NCBI RefSeq assembly: GCF_009725235.1
Contig: NZ_WJFC01000329.1
Coordinates: 1 to 9,812, forward strand
Source of the DNA: Scytonema sp. UIC 10036
GTDB taxonomy: Bacteria; Cyanobacteriota; Cyanobacteriia; Cyanobacteriales; Nostocaceae
DNA length: 9,812 nucleotides
Direction of reading: 5' to 3'
Shown: positions 1 through 6,480 of the stretch, in pieces
How the letters are laid out: each line of letters begins with the position of its first letter
How positions within the stretch are numbered: position 1 is the first letter of the stretch
Made by a program: the position numbers and the translations under genes
The notes under the pieces: generated by a model
Databases searched by the model: none
What the model saw: the letters and a program-made list of their open reading frames with translations, nothing else
What the model was told of the DNA's origin: nothing

Positions 1-10
1 TTAATTAATA

Positions 11-38
11 ATTTTCCCTACTTAAAAGTAGGGAAAAT
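11..38. terminator. Perfect 12-bp hairpin, terminator-like
   Basis: Arms ATTTTCCCTACT (11-22) and AGTAGGGAAAAT (27-38) are perfect reverse complements around a TAAA loop. No long T tract follows on the plus strand. On the minus strand the stem runs into TATTAATTAA. It could terminate transcription from either side, including a gene beyond the left edge; the direction is not certain. Confidence 0.55.
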
Positions 39-464
39 AAATGATTCTTGTTAAATATTGCTTATGCAACTTTAACTTGCGCTCCCTTTTTTTATAAGAT
101 AAGTTACTTACTTCTTCAAGACTTCTGCCCTAAGGAATGGATCTATGCGTTAGTAGTTGGGGATGCATACAAAGACATCATAACTACAAACTAATAATTG
201 ACCAAATTAATTTTGAGGGATTGCAAGCTCCACGACTTCTTTAATAAGTCGCGGTTCTAAGCCAACTTAACAAGCAAAATTTATTTATAAATTTTTCAAA
301 TATTGCAAAACCATGTATCTCAAATGACAAATGATTTTAATAACAAATTAACTTCGGATAGAAAGTTATTCAATTCTTTAGTTAGACGTTATTTCTTTTG
401 TTAATACTTATGATGATTTAATGAAAAGCAAAAAATAACAAATTGATTAGGAGCATCTGCGATC
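39..464. other. AT-rich non-coding stretch upstream of the 70-aa gene
   Basis: No convincing coding frame is seen. A 9-bp stem with one A-C mismatch lies at 230-238/246-254 (core CGACTT...AAGTCG, 7-nt loop). The last 100 bases are very AT-rich and probably contain the promoter of the gene at 465, but no -35/-10 pair stands out. Confidence 0.5.
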
Positions 465-481
465 GTGAATAACAAATTGAT
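434..481. repeat. 14-bp direct repeat bracketing the Shine-Dalgarno and start codon
   Basis: AATAACAAATTGAT occurs at 434-447 and again at 468-481, 34 bp apart. The second copy forms the first codons (Asn-Asn-Lys-Leu-Ile) of the 70-aa protein, and the first lies just before AGGAG. It may be a small duplication. Confidence 0.7.
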
Positions 482-677
482 AGTACCTCCCAAATTCAAC
501 ACGCGTCAAGTTGTTCGTTTCCTTGGAGGTGTAGGCACAATTTTATATTATCAACCAGATTCTTACACTTGGAAATATGCTGTTGAAATGGCAAAGGGTC
601 CAGAACCAGAGATGGGGAGAATTGGTCCTGAAACCACAATTTTATTGCATGAGGAAGACATTCAGGGTATGAATTAA
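465..677 (+). CDS. Small conserved-looking cyanobacterial protein of unknown function
   Basis: The product is 70 aa with no signal peptide or membrane span. The start is GTG at 465, preceded by AGGAG at 449-453, which is slightly far (11 nt) but usable. The sequence suggests a small all-beta, SH3-like fold: an opening basic stretch (residues 9-19), a Gly-rich turn GGVGTI (21-26), a strand around YTWKYAVEM (34-42), then a charged loop GPEPEMGRIG and a closing ETTILLHEEDI. The GPEPEMGRIG-ETTI pattern looks like a family signature in small cyanobacterial proteins, but I cannot name a function. It stands alone; the next gene is on the opposite strand. A 14-bp direct repeat spans its start (separate entry). 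Confidence 0.75.
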   Translation: MNNKLIVPPKFNTRQVVRFLGGVGTILYYQPDSYTWKYAVEMAKGPEPEMGRIGPETTILLHEEDIQGMN

Positions 678-840
678 TCTCTTTGAGACAAATGGTATCT
701 TGCCTTATTTTTGAAGACTGCTCCTAATGCTGCCACACTAAAAGCCAGGATTACGCTGCTCTTTGCCTTTAGATAAGTTGCTAGATAAATGGCTTCCTTG
801 TATGCGATTAAGATGAAATGACCTTTTGCTTTAAAACAAC

Positions 841-1080
841 TTAAGGATTGATAACTCCGTAGTAAATGGAAGCAACAAATAGCAACACTAAAATACTTAG
901 AATTAAACTATTGCGTACTAGAGGATTAAGAGAGGCTTGGCGGGTAAGAGCGTTATTTGCTCCTATGCGATCGCTCAGTTCTAAGTCGCTTTGTTGTTGA
1001 TAACTTGTAGAGATAAACTTGTTATCTATTGAGCGAGCTTTATTCTCTACTCTTGTTGTTGGGATTTCTTCTGATTGCAT
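841..1080 (-). CDS. Small single-span membrane protein, function unknown
   Basis: The product is 79 aa. Residues 1-55 are polar and mildly charged, with a Gln run at 28-30. Residues 58-77 form one strongly hydrophobic helix (Leu/Ile/Val/Phe), ending only two residues before the C-terminus. Arg56 just before the helix suggests a cytoplasmic (or stromal-side) N-terminus, making it a tail-anchored type of small protein. ATG at 1080 is the only plausible start, and no strong Shine-Dalgarno precedes it. A HIP1 site lies inside the frame (967-974). It is isolated, transcribed away from the esterase remnant, and preceded by a 10-bp inverted repeat. Small thylakoid proteins often look like this, but I recognise no named family. 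A non-coding origin is less likely because the helix is so clean. Confidence 0.6.
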   Translation of the reverse strand: MQSEEIPTTRVENKARSIDNKFISTSYQQQSDLELSDRIGANNALTRQASLNPLVRNSLILSILVLLFVASIYYGVINP

Positions 1081-1100
1081 GAGTTTCTGGTGCGGTATCT

Positions 1101-1157
1101 TTAAGGATGACTGCTGCTATAGTTCCAAATAATTACGACTTACGACATCATCCTTAA
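1101..1157. repeat. 10-bp inverted repeat upstream of the small membrane protein gene
   Basis: TTAAGGATGA (1101-1110) and TCATCCTTAA (1148-1157) are perfect reverse complements 37 bp apart. The right arm overlaps a 10-bp palindrome TCCTTAAGGA at 1151-1160. It starts 21 bp upstream of the minus-strand ATG, so it could be an operator or a leader structure of that gene. This is inferred from position only. Confidence 0.5.
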
Positions 1158-1160
1158 GGA

Positions 1161-1478
1161 TTAGTAAGCTTTGCATATAGTTCTACTAAAAGACTTATCT
1201 AATGTGAAGTTTAATTGTAATGATGAACACATTATTTTAAACAATTAGATGAGATTTCATTTGTGATTTTTCACTCATGGCTTATTTTCAGATTTTTGTC
1301 ATCAATATTCTTAAAAAATGATAAAATTAAATAAAAATATTATTAATAAATATTGTGGTTGAAAAATATTTTGGACTTACCCATAATACGACGGTACTGA
1401 CTGAGCATTGGCGTAGGATGTTTCACTGCACTAAGAAAAACAACCCACCCCAATCAACATAGGTCGAGGAATGAATTG
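1161..1478. other. AT-rich spacer without recognisable genes
   Basis: The spacer lies between the minus-strand membrane protein gene and the plus-strand esterase remnant. It is strongly AT-rich around 1200-1370. GAGGA at 1466-1470 serves as Shine-Dalgarno for the esterase frame. Nothing else could be assigned. Confidence 0.5.
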
Positions 1479-1751
1479 ATGACACAAGATAAAGTGAACC
1501 ATCTCGCGCAAACAGCAACTCAGGGAAGATTGCTGTCACGACCAACGCAGCCAGTAGGAACTCCGCTACTCGGTCTGCAACCACTAGAACTAGATACCAA
1601 GCGTGACGGCTTCCTCTACGTACCGAAAAACTACCAACCTTCTCAACCCGCACCACTCGTGCTGATGCTGCACGGCGCAGGTGGTAACGCACATGGCGGT
1701 CTTGCTCCATTTCTCAACTTCGCTGATGCATCCGGGATCGTTCTAGCATGA
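1479..1751 (+). pseudogene. N-terminal remnant of a PHB-depolymerase-like esterase/phospholipase (alpha/beta hydrolase)
   Basis: ATG at 1479 follows GAGGA with an 8-nt gap; the frame can be extended only by one TTG codon. The 90 residues contain the family's first strands: a pre-strand RDGFLYVPKNYQPSQPAPL (43-60 region), the core strand LVLMLH and the oxyanion-hole motif HGAGGN (65-70), then FADASGIVLA (81-90) followed directly by TGA. Family members of this kind are usually about 200 aa or more and carry the nucleophile GxSxG and the Asp and His of the triad after this point, so all three catalytic residues are absent. None of the downstream frames restores them before phaE begins 65 bp later. 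The stop falls where relatives usually continue with Pro. A functional short protein is unlikely. Inference: a gene broken by deletion. Confidence 0.75.
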
Positions 1752-1816
1752 CCTGGTTTCTGTCAGAAAGCGATTAAATGCTATGTAGTAGTTACTGAGA
1801 TGAGAGGCGAAACTTG

Positions 1817-2284
1817 ATGCTCACACACCGCCAGAGTTCTGATGAGTTTAACCAATTGCTTCAGACTTTTAATGTCTGGATAAACTTGAGTCAGGCAAGC
1901 TGTGATTATCTGTTACTATTGCTTGATATCTGGGTAAAAGCATTTGAAGAATTTACGCAAAAGTTAGTAAATTCTCAAAACCAGGGAGAAACCCTTAACA
2001 ACTGGCAGGATTTTCTTCGGAATTGGAGTAGTATATTTGACACAGTATTTGCCCGGAGCTTTGGTTCCGAAGACGCTCTTCAGATTCAGGGAAAATTTTT
2101 GAATGCAGCGATCGCTTGGCGGCTACAACAGCAACAACTGGTAGAAATGTTTCTTAAAATGAATAACCAACCAACTCGTAGCGAACTTGATGAACTCCAT
2201 CGCAGTCTCTATGAATTGCGAAAGGATGTGAAAAGCTTAAAAAAAGCTTTGCTACAATCTCAGAGTGACGTGCAAATCGAATAA
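1817..2284 (+). CDS. phaE: Class III PHA synthase subunit PhaE, short form
   Basis: PhaE partners PhaC in class III polyhydroxyalkanoate synthases and is needed for full polymerase activity at the granule surface. This protein is 155 aa from ATG 1817; the frame is closed by a stop at 1796, so it cannot be extended far. The family match is in the second half of known PhaE proteins: a helix FNVWINLSQASCDY (18-31), the NWQDFLRNW segment (62-70), QGKFLNA (91-97), and the diagnostic tail PTRSELDELHRSLYELRKDV (119-138), a probable coiled coil or helix, ending Lys-rich. Cyanobacterial PhaE such as Synechocystis slr1829 is about 330 aa, so roughly the first 170 residues are missing. phaC follows 15 bp after the stop, so the pair is almost certainly one operon. 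It may be a natural compact form or a truncated gene. Confidence 0.85.
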   Translation: MLTHRQSSDEFNQLLQTFNVWINLSQASCDYLLLLLDIWVKAFEEFTQKLVNSQNQGETLNNWQDFLRNWSSIFDTVFARSFGSEDALQIQGKFLNAAIAWRLQQQQLVEMFLKMNNQPTRSELDELHRSLYELRKDVKSLKKALLQSQSDVQIE

Positions 2285-2299
2285 GCAAGTACAAAGAAC

Positions 2300-3364
2300 G
2301 TGTCATTTGAGATACTACAGAAGCTGGTTAAGGGCTTTGATACCTTGTCTCGCCTGGGTGAAGAGGACATTCAAATCGGTGTGACCCCCAAGGAAGAGGT
2401 TTACCGGGAGGATAAAGTGGTGCTGTACCGTTTTCAGCCTCATGACGAGACACAGTATACCATGTCTGGTCGTATACCTCTCCTCATTGTTTATGCTCTA
2501 GTCAACCGCCCCTATATGATTGATTTACAGGAAGGGCGATCGCTTGTTGCTAACTTGCTCAAACTTGGGTTAGATATCTACGTTATTGATTGGGGTTATC
2601 CAAGTCGGGGCGATATGTGGCTAACCCTTGATGACTATATCAATGGTTATATCAATAACTGTGTAGATGTAGTACGCAAGCGACACAATCTAGAGCAAAT
2701 CAATTTATTAGGGATTTGTCAGGGGGGAACCTTTAGCCTTTGTTACAGTTCCCTCTACCCTAAGAAAGTGAAAAATCTAATTGTAATGGTTACGCCAGTT
2801 GATTTTCACGTCAAAGAAGGGCTGTTGAATGTTTGGAGTGGATGCACTGTAGGATCGCAGGCTTTGGATGTAGATCGTCTAGTCGATACTTTTGGCAATG
2901 TTCCTGGGGACTTCTTAAACTTTGTGTTTGTCATGCTGAAGCCATTCCAGTTAGGAGTGAAAAAGTACATTGACCTTCTGGAGATAATTGACAATGAAGA
3001 GAAGCTTGTCAACTTTCTCAGGATGGAGAAATGGATTTTTGACAGCCCCGATCAAGCTGGTGAAGCTTACCGACAGTTTATTAAGGACTTTTACCAAGGA
3101 AATAAACTGATTAAAGGTGAAATTAAGATTGGGGACAAGCGAGTTGATTTGGGGAATATCCGCATCCCGGTTTTGAATGTTTACGCAACACAAGATCATC
3201 TAGTTCCCCCTGCATCCTCCTTGGCTCTGGAGAAATACGTTGGCAGCAAGGACTATACGGTTTGCGCTTTTCCTGTGGGACACGTTGGGATATATGTCAG
3301 CAGTAAAGTTCAGAGGGATCTACCTCCATCTATTTCCGATTGGCTGAAAGCGAGACTCTCCTGA
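2300..3364 (+). CDS. phaC: Class III poly(R)-hydroxyalkanoate synthase catalytic subunit PhaC
   Basis: PhaC polymerises (R)-3-hydroxyacyl-CoA, typically 3-hydroxybutyryl-CoA, into polyester with release of CoA, at the surface of storage granules. The protein is 354 aa, the normal class III size (class I and II enzymes are over 550 aa). Visible landmarks are the N-terminal YREDKVVLYRF stretch (35-45), PLLIVYALVNRPYMIDL (60-76), the VIDWGYPSRGD motif (95-105), the lipase-like box GICQGG with nucleophile Cys140, Asp299 in ATQDHLVPP, and His328 in GHVG. All three catalytic residues are present, so it should be active. The start is GTG at 2300, 15 bp after phaE, with only a weak Shine-Dalgarno, which suggests translational coupling to phaE. 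phaA and phaB for precursor supply are not in this window. Confidence 0.95.
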   Translation: MSFEILQKLVKGFDTLSRLGEEDIQIGVTPKEEVYREDKVVLYRFQPHDETQYTMSGRIPLLIVYALVNRPYMIDLQEGRSLVANLLKLGLDIYVIDWGYPSRGDMWLTLDDYINGYINNCVDVVRKRHNLEQINLLGICQGGTFSLCYSSLYPKKVKNLIVMVTPVDFHVKEGLLNVWSGCTVGSQALDVDRLVDTFGNVPGDFLNFVFVMLKPFQLGVKKYIDLLEIIDNEEKLVNFLRMEKWIFDSPDQAGEAYRQFIKDFYQGNKLIKGEIKIGDKRVDLGNIRIPVLNVYATQDHLVPPASSLALEKYVGSKDYTVCAFPVGHVGIYVSSKVQRDLPPSISDWLKARLS

Positions 3365-3516
3365 GGTAAGAGGTTAGTCAGTTAATAAATAGCTACTATA
3401 AAGCAAACTGATTTCAGAATTGCGATCGCTGCCACCTTATACCCTACCTCCTTGCTTGATGGTGGTTGGGCGCAAGACTGAAACAAACCTTTTTACCCAA
3501 AAGGAAACTTAATTTT

Positions 3517-3930
3517 ATGTCATCTTCTCAAGCTAAACCTCAAGCTAAACGCATCTTAGTTATAGATGATACGCCAGATAATCTCTATCTTTTAGAGACA
3601 GTTTTGGTAGAAGAAGGGTATGTAGTTGAGGTTGCTAGCAATGGCAAAACGGGGTTAGCCATGATAGAAGCATCACCGCCCGATCTGGTCTTGCTTGATG
3701 CGATGATGCCGGGAATAAATGGTTACGAAGTCACTCGGCGTATTCGGGAGAATAAACAACTACCTTTTATTCCTATTCTTCTGATTACGGCTTATATAGA
3801 AGCTGATATACCTGAAGGATTAAATTTAGGAGCTAATGACTTTCTCCGCAAGCCCATTGACTATGATGAACTCATGGCAAGAATTAAAGCATTTTTACGA
3901 TTAAAAGATAATCTGAGTCCTACAGTTTGA
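3517..3930 (+). CDS. Receiver-only (CheY-like) response regulator
   Basis: The start is taken as ATG 3517, preceded by AAGGA at 3501-3505, giving 137 aa. A TTG 51 bases further upstream would add 17 residues outside the domain and has no good ribosome site. The receiver domain covers about residues 11-130: acidic pair Asp17-Asp18 in VIDDTPDN, phospho-acceptor Asp61 in LLDAMMPGINGYEV, switch Thr91 in LLITAY, and Lys112 in LRKP. No output domain follows, so it must act through protein contact, for example in a phosphorelay or as a partner of a kinase. It lies 152 bp after phaC and converges with the histidine kinase gene, whose 3' end is 37 bp away. The kinase is a natural candidate partner, by proximity only. 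Confidence 0.9.
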   Translation: MSSSQAKPQAKRILVIDDTPDNLYLLETVLVEEGYVVEVASNGKTGLAMIEASPPDLVLLDAMMPGINGYEVTRRIRENKQLPFIPILLITAYIEADIPEGLNLGANDFLRKPIDYDELMARIKAFLRLKDNLSPTV

Positions 3931-3967
3931 AGAGAAAAAATTAAAAAATCTCTACATATTTCATCTT

Positions 3968-5194
3968 TCATTCTTTAGTCTTCAAGCTTGAGTTGACAGG
4001 CAAAATAACAGTGAAAGTGGAGCCAACTCCTACTTGCGAAACTAACTCTATTTTTCCTTGCATAAGTTTTACCAACTGCGAGACAATTGCTAGCCCCAAG
4101 CCAGTACCATCCACTAGGTGGGTAACACTATTCTCAGATCGAAAGAAGGGATCAAAGATACGCGCCCGATCTTCTGGTGCAATTCCAACTCCTGTGTCAC
4201 TCACCGAGATACACCACTGGTTGTCAGGTAGCATCCCGCACCTTAATTTGATGCTTCCTGACTCTGTGTAACGAATCGCATTGCTGAGAAGATTTGTGAC
4301 GATTTGTTGTAATCTGAGCGGATCGACTACTACTGTTTTAAGTAGGTGTGAAGTGGAGCGCTCGCCGAGCGCAAAATTGCAATCAACGACTATCTCTAGC
4401 TCTTTTGCACTAGCCAGAGGCTCCAACATTTTAACCACATCATCAATGGAAGAACACGCATCTGTTGGTACTGGATGCAGTTCCATCTTCCCAGCCTGAT
4501 ACCGCGAGATTTCTAGAGCATCGTTGATGAGGCGCAGTAACTGTCTGCCGTTACGTAGTACTCGCTCAATATGTTCAATATGGCGAAAAGTACTCTCAGC
4601 CTCAGTATTCTTTTGAGAAGATCGCAAAATCAACTCCGAATATCCAATAATTGAATTCAGAGGATTTTTGAGTTCGTGGGCTAGTTGAGAAAGGTTTTCC
4701 TGATTGGCTTTTACCAAGCGAGTCAGTTCCTGATTGGTTAACTCTGCCTGACTTTGTAGCTGCTGTAGTTCCTGCAAGCGTTCATCTACATAACTTTTAA
4801 AGCACTGACCAATAGCTTCGTCGATAGTTTCGTCAATTGCTCTATGAACTCGTATGACTTCTCGAACTGTACCGTTGACTAAGTCTGCTTCTAGAGTAGA
4901 AAAGATGATTTGACGTAGCAGACGATACTCGCGTGCAATTTCTGATGGAGTGAAACCTTGTGCAGCACGTAAAACACCATGTTCGAGGCTGTTTTGCACG
5001 ATGGACTCAATATCGCTTTTCTGGGATTGAGAAAGCACGGTTGTCATCGCTTTGAGAACATCAGGAAGGTGATCCCGTATAGCTGAATGCGGTAAATTAT
5101 TGGTACTCGAAATTTGTCGATCCAGGCGAACAGCTTCAACCCAGTTTTGGATGATGATGTCTATTTTCTCATCAAGTAACTGACTAAAATTCAT
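3968..5194 (-). CDS. Soluble sensor histidine kinase with RsbR-like N-terminal domain
   Basis: The protein is 408 aa, starting at ATG 5194 (no clear Shine-Dalgarno). Residues about 1-135 resemble the RsbRD N-terminal domain (helical; MNFSQLLDEKIDIIIQNW start, EIAREYRLLRQIIFSTLE at 85-102) known from stressosome proteins and several sensor kinases. A coiled coil rich in Gln/Leu/Glu covers about 137-170. The HisKA H-box is LAHELKNPLN with phospho-acceptor His173. The ATPase domain shows the N box around Asn301 and Asn305, G1 DTGVGIAP (333-340), F box FDPFF (347-351) and G2 GTGLGLAI (363-370), ending GVGSTFTVILPV. All boxes are intact, so it should be an active kinase. No membrane span or signal peptide is seen, so the signal is probably cytoplasmic. 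It is convergent with the receiver gene at 3517. Confidence 0.92.
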   Translation of the reverse strand: MNFSQLLDEKIDIIIQNWVEAVRLDRQISSTNNLPHSAIRDHLPDVLKAMTTVLSQSQKSDIESIVQNSLEHGVLRAAQGFTPSEIAREYRLLRQIIFSTLEADLVNGTVREVIRVHRAIDETIDEAIGQCFKSYVDERLQELQQLQSQAELTNQELTRLVKANQENLSQLAHELKNPLNSIIGYSELILRSSQKNTEAESTFRHIEHIERVLRNGRQLLRLINDALEISRYQAGKMELHPVPTDACSSIDDVVKMLEPLASAKELEIVVDCNFALGERSTSHLLKTVVVDPLRLQQIVTNLLSNAIRYTESGSIKLRCGMLPDNQWCISVSDTGVGIAPEDRARIFDPFFRSENSVTHLVDGTGLGLAIVSQLVKLMQGKIELVSQVGVGSTFTVILPVNSSLKTKE

Positions 5195-5292
5195 TGTGGT
5201 TCTGGTGCGGGGGGAGTGAATCGAAAAACCCTTTTGGTTTAATTTTACCTAGCAGAAATTAAAACTTATACAACTTTCATGACAAAACCGTA
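5195..5292. other. Probable promoter region of the histidine kinase gene
   Basis: This AT-rich stretch lies directly upstream of the minus-strand kinase start, before the palindromic block begins. No sure -35/-10 pair could be picked out. Confidence 0.3.
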
Positions 5293-5312
5293 GGTAGGGC
5301 TAAAGCCCTACC
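5293..5312. repeat. 9-bp palindrome of a GGTAGGGCT type
   Basis: GGTAGGGCT (5293-5301) and AGCCCTACC (5304-5312) are perfect reverse complements with two bases between. It abuts the four-hairpin element that begins four bases later. It looks like an independent small interspersed repeat. Confidence 0.7.
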
Positions 5313-5315
5313 TTT

Positions 5316-5557
5316 CTCGTTCCCAGGCTCTGCCTGGGAATGCCTTATCAGGAGGCTCCGCCTCCAGTAAGGAATTTCCAAATAAAAAAATTTCCCAAAA
5401 TTTCTTGTGGTGTGCGTGTCAAACTGCTTCTAGCCCGCCATAAATATAGAACGGGCGTCCTCGCCCGTTCCACAAGATAGATGGTTTATTTGTTGGAAAT
5501 CCCTAACAGGAGGCTCCGCCTCGCTCTACGCATTCCCAGGCTCTGCCTGGGAACGAG
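5316..5557. repeat. Four-hairpin palindromic element, copy A, split by an insertion
   Basis: The element opens with CTCGTTCCCAGGC and closes with the reverse complement GCCTGGGAACGAG (5545-5557). Hairpin 1 is at 5320-5340 (9-bp arms TTCCCAGGC/GCCTGGGAA, loop TCT). Hairpin 2 is at 5351-5365 (GGAGGC/GCCTCC). Hairpin 3 is at 5510-5522 (GAGGC/GCCTC). Hairpin 4 is at 5533-5553, identical in stem to hairpin 1. The left half (5316-5368) is nearly the same as 8418-8469. About 138 bp of unrelated palindromic sequence lies between hairpins 2 and 3. No protein is encoded, so if mobile it needs functions supplied in trans. Confidence 0.8.
5368..5506. repeat. Palindromic insert nested inside copy A
   Basis: The ends are imperfect inverted repeats: TAAGGAATTTCCAAATAAA (5368-5386) against the complement of 5485-5506 (with a 3-bp gap). 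Inside is a 9-bp stem GAACGGGCG (5449-5457)/CGCCCGTTC (5462-5470). A further pair, TCTTGTGG (5403-5410) and CCACAAGA (5470-5477), would flank that stem directly if the 38 bases at 5411-5448 were removed. This suggests a second palindromic repeat type that was itself interrupted. Confidence 0.6.
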
Positions 5558-5584
5558 GACAATTGAAACTCGTTACTTAATATT

Positions 5585-5944
5585 TTGTGTTCAAAGCCAC
5601 AAGGTAATGTGAAACCAGTAGGAATGCCTCCCCTATATCAACCCAGTCTTGTGGCTGACGCTATCCTTCATGTTGCAGAACATCCAACTCGCGATATCTT
5701 AGTTGGGGATGCGGCTAGGGCATTGGATTTTCTACAGCGACTTTCGCCAACACTTGTAAATTCTTTGTTGCAACTTGCGGCTTTCCGGCTACAGCGCACT
5801 TCACAACCAAAGTCTGAGGATGCACCTGATAATTTATACGGACCTGCTCCCGAACATGACAGGGTTAAGGGAGATTTTGATAATCTGGTAATACCGAGTT
5901 TTTTGGATTGGTTTGATAAAAATATATTGGTCAGATCGAATTGA
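5585..5944 (+). pseudogene. C-terminal remnant of a short-chain dehydrogenase/reductase
   Basis: The open frame gives up to 119 residues from a TTG; no ATG or ribosome site supports a true start, and an in-frame stop lies at 5564-5566. The sequence matches the substrate-side tail of a group of SDR oxidoreductases: PPLYQPSLVADAIL (15-28), AEHPTRDILVG (31-41), LQRLSPTLVNSLL (50-62), PKSEDAPDNLYGP (75-87) and HDRVKGDF (91-98). The Rossmann NAD(P)-binding half with TGxxxGxG and the catalytic YxxxK are absent. The remnant begins just after the four-hairpin element ends (5557) and is followed by another palindromic repeat, so repeat insertion or recombination may have removed the front. It could be expressed as a short protein, but an enzyme is ruled out. 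Confidence 0.75.
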
Positions 5945-5980
5945 ACTGGTGCCAATACTGCAAGGGCTGAGAATTTTAGC

Positions 5981-6050
5981 TTTGTTGGGTTGAGCGACAG
6001 CGAAACCCAACAAATGCTTCTAGATGTTGGGTTTCGTTCCTCAACCCAAC
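5981..6050. repeat. Double palindrome of the GTTGGGTTTCG type
   Basis: The first stem is TTTGTTGGGTT (5981-5991)/AACCCAACAAA (6004-6014). The second stem is GTTGGGTT (6026-6033)/AACCCAAC (6043-6050), with TCGTTCCTC in the loop. The four arms share the same core, so alternative foldings between them are possible. The TTGGGTTTCGTTCCTCAACC motif is a familiar interspersed repeat in cyanobacterial genomes. It may act as a terminator of the remnant upstream. Confidence 0.75.
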
Positions 6051-6480
6051 CTACAGTGTCTTAATGTTTACTTTATAAATCATCTCTTATTTCTTGCCGT
6101 GTAAATTTTAAATGTATTGACAATTACAAATCAAATTAATATTATCTAAAGTTATAGATAAGCTGACAAATACGCCTATTGACAGAAGGTTAAAATTAAA
6201 AATTAACAGTATTTTTTAAATCAGGTAGGTAAATTAAACCATCATTATTTTTCAAGCAATTACTTTCTTGTCTCTCTGGTACTACCGATTTTTATATAGT
6301 GAGCGAAGCTCGCCAATATCTGCGCCTTTAAGTCATCTTGTAGTCAGATGGGAGTCAGAAAGTGAAAAAGGTTGTTGAGAAGAAGCGATCGCTTTACTAT
6401 TGCTCTCAAGACAAAGCTTTTTTGAGCTAATTTTTGGCAACTTTATTACAGATAACATTCATCAAAATTCCAGGAAATTT
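6051..6480. other. AT-rich spacer and upstream region of the asparaginase gene
   Basis: No gene is seen. A small palindrome GAGCGAAGCTC lies at about 6301-6311 and a HIP1 octamer at 6385-6392. The asparaginase frame is open upstream to 6400, but that part has no family similarity, and AGGA at 6472-6475 points to ATG 6481. Confidence 0.5.

Noticed and set aside
230..254. Stem at 230-254 as part of a tRNA or known riboswitch
   Set aside because: There is no T-loop, acceptor stem or recognised riboswitch core around it; it is a single weak stem.
1423..1710. Minus-strand open frame of 95 aa opposite the esterase remnant
   Set aside because: It lies almost entirely antisense to a recognisable hydrolase sequence, has no ribosome site and no family character.
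2806..3199. Two minus-strand frames inside phaC
   Set aside because: They are antisense to a strongly conserved enzyme and have no independent support.
3466..3516. N-terminal extension of the response regulator from TTG 3466
   Set aside because: ATG 3517 has a better ribosome site, and the added residues lie outside the receiver domain.
3993..4499. Two plus-strand frames inside the histidine kinase gene
   Set aside because: They are antisense to the conserved kinase ATPase domain, so shadows.
5293..5557. CRISPR array
   Set aside because: The repeats are inverted hairpins of differing sequence, not regularly spaced direct repeats with unique spacers.
5668..5955. Minus-strand frame of 95 aa over the SDR remnant
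   Set aside because: The plus-strand reading matches a known family; the opposite strand does not.
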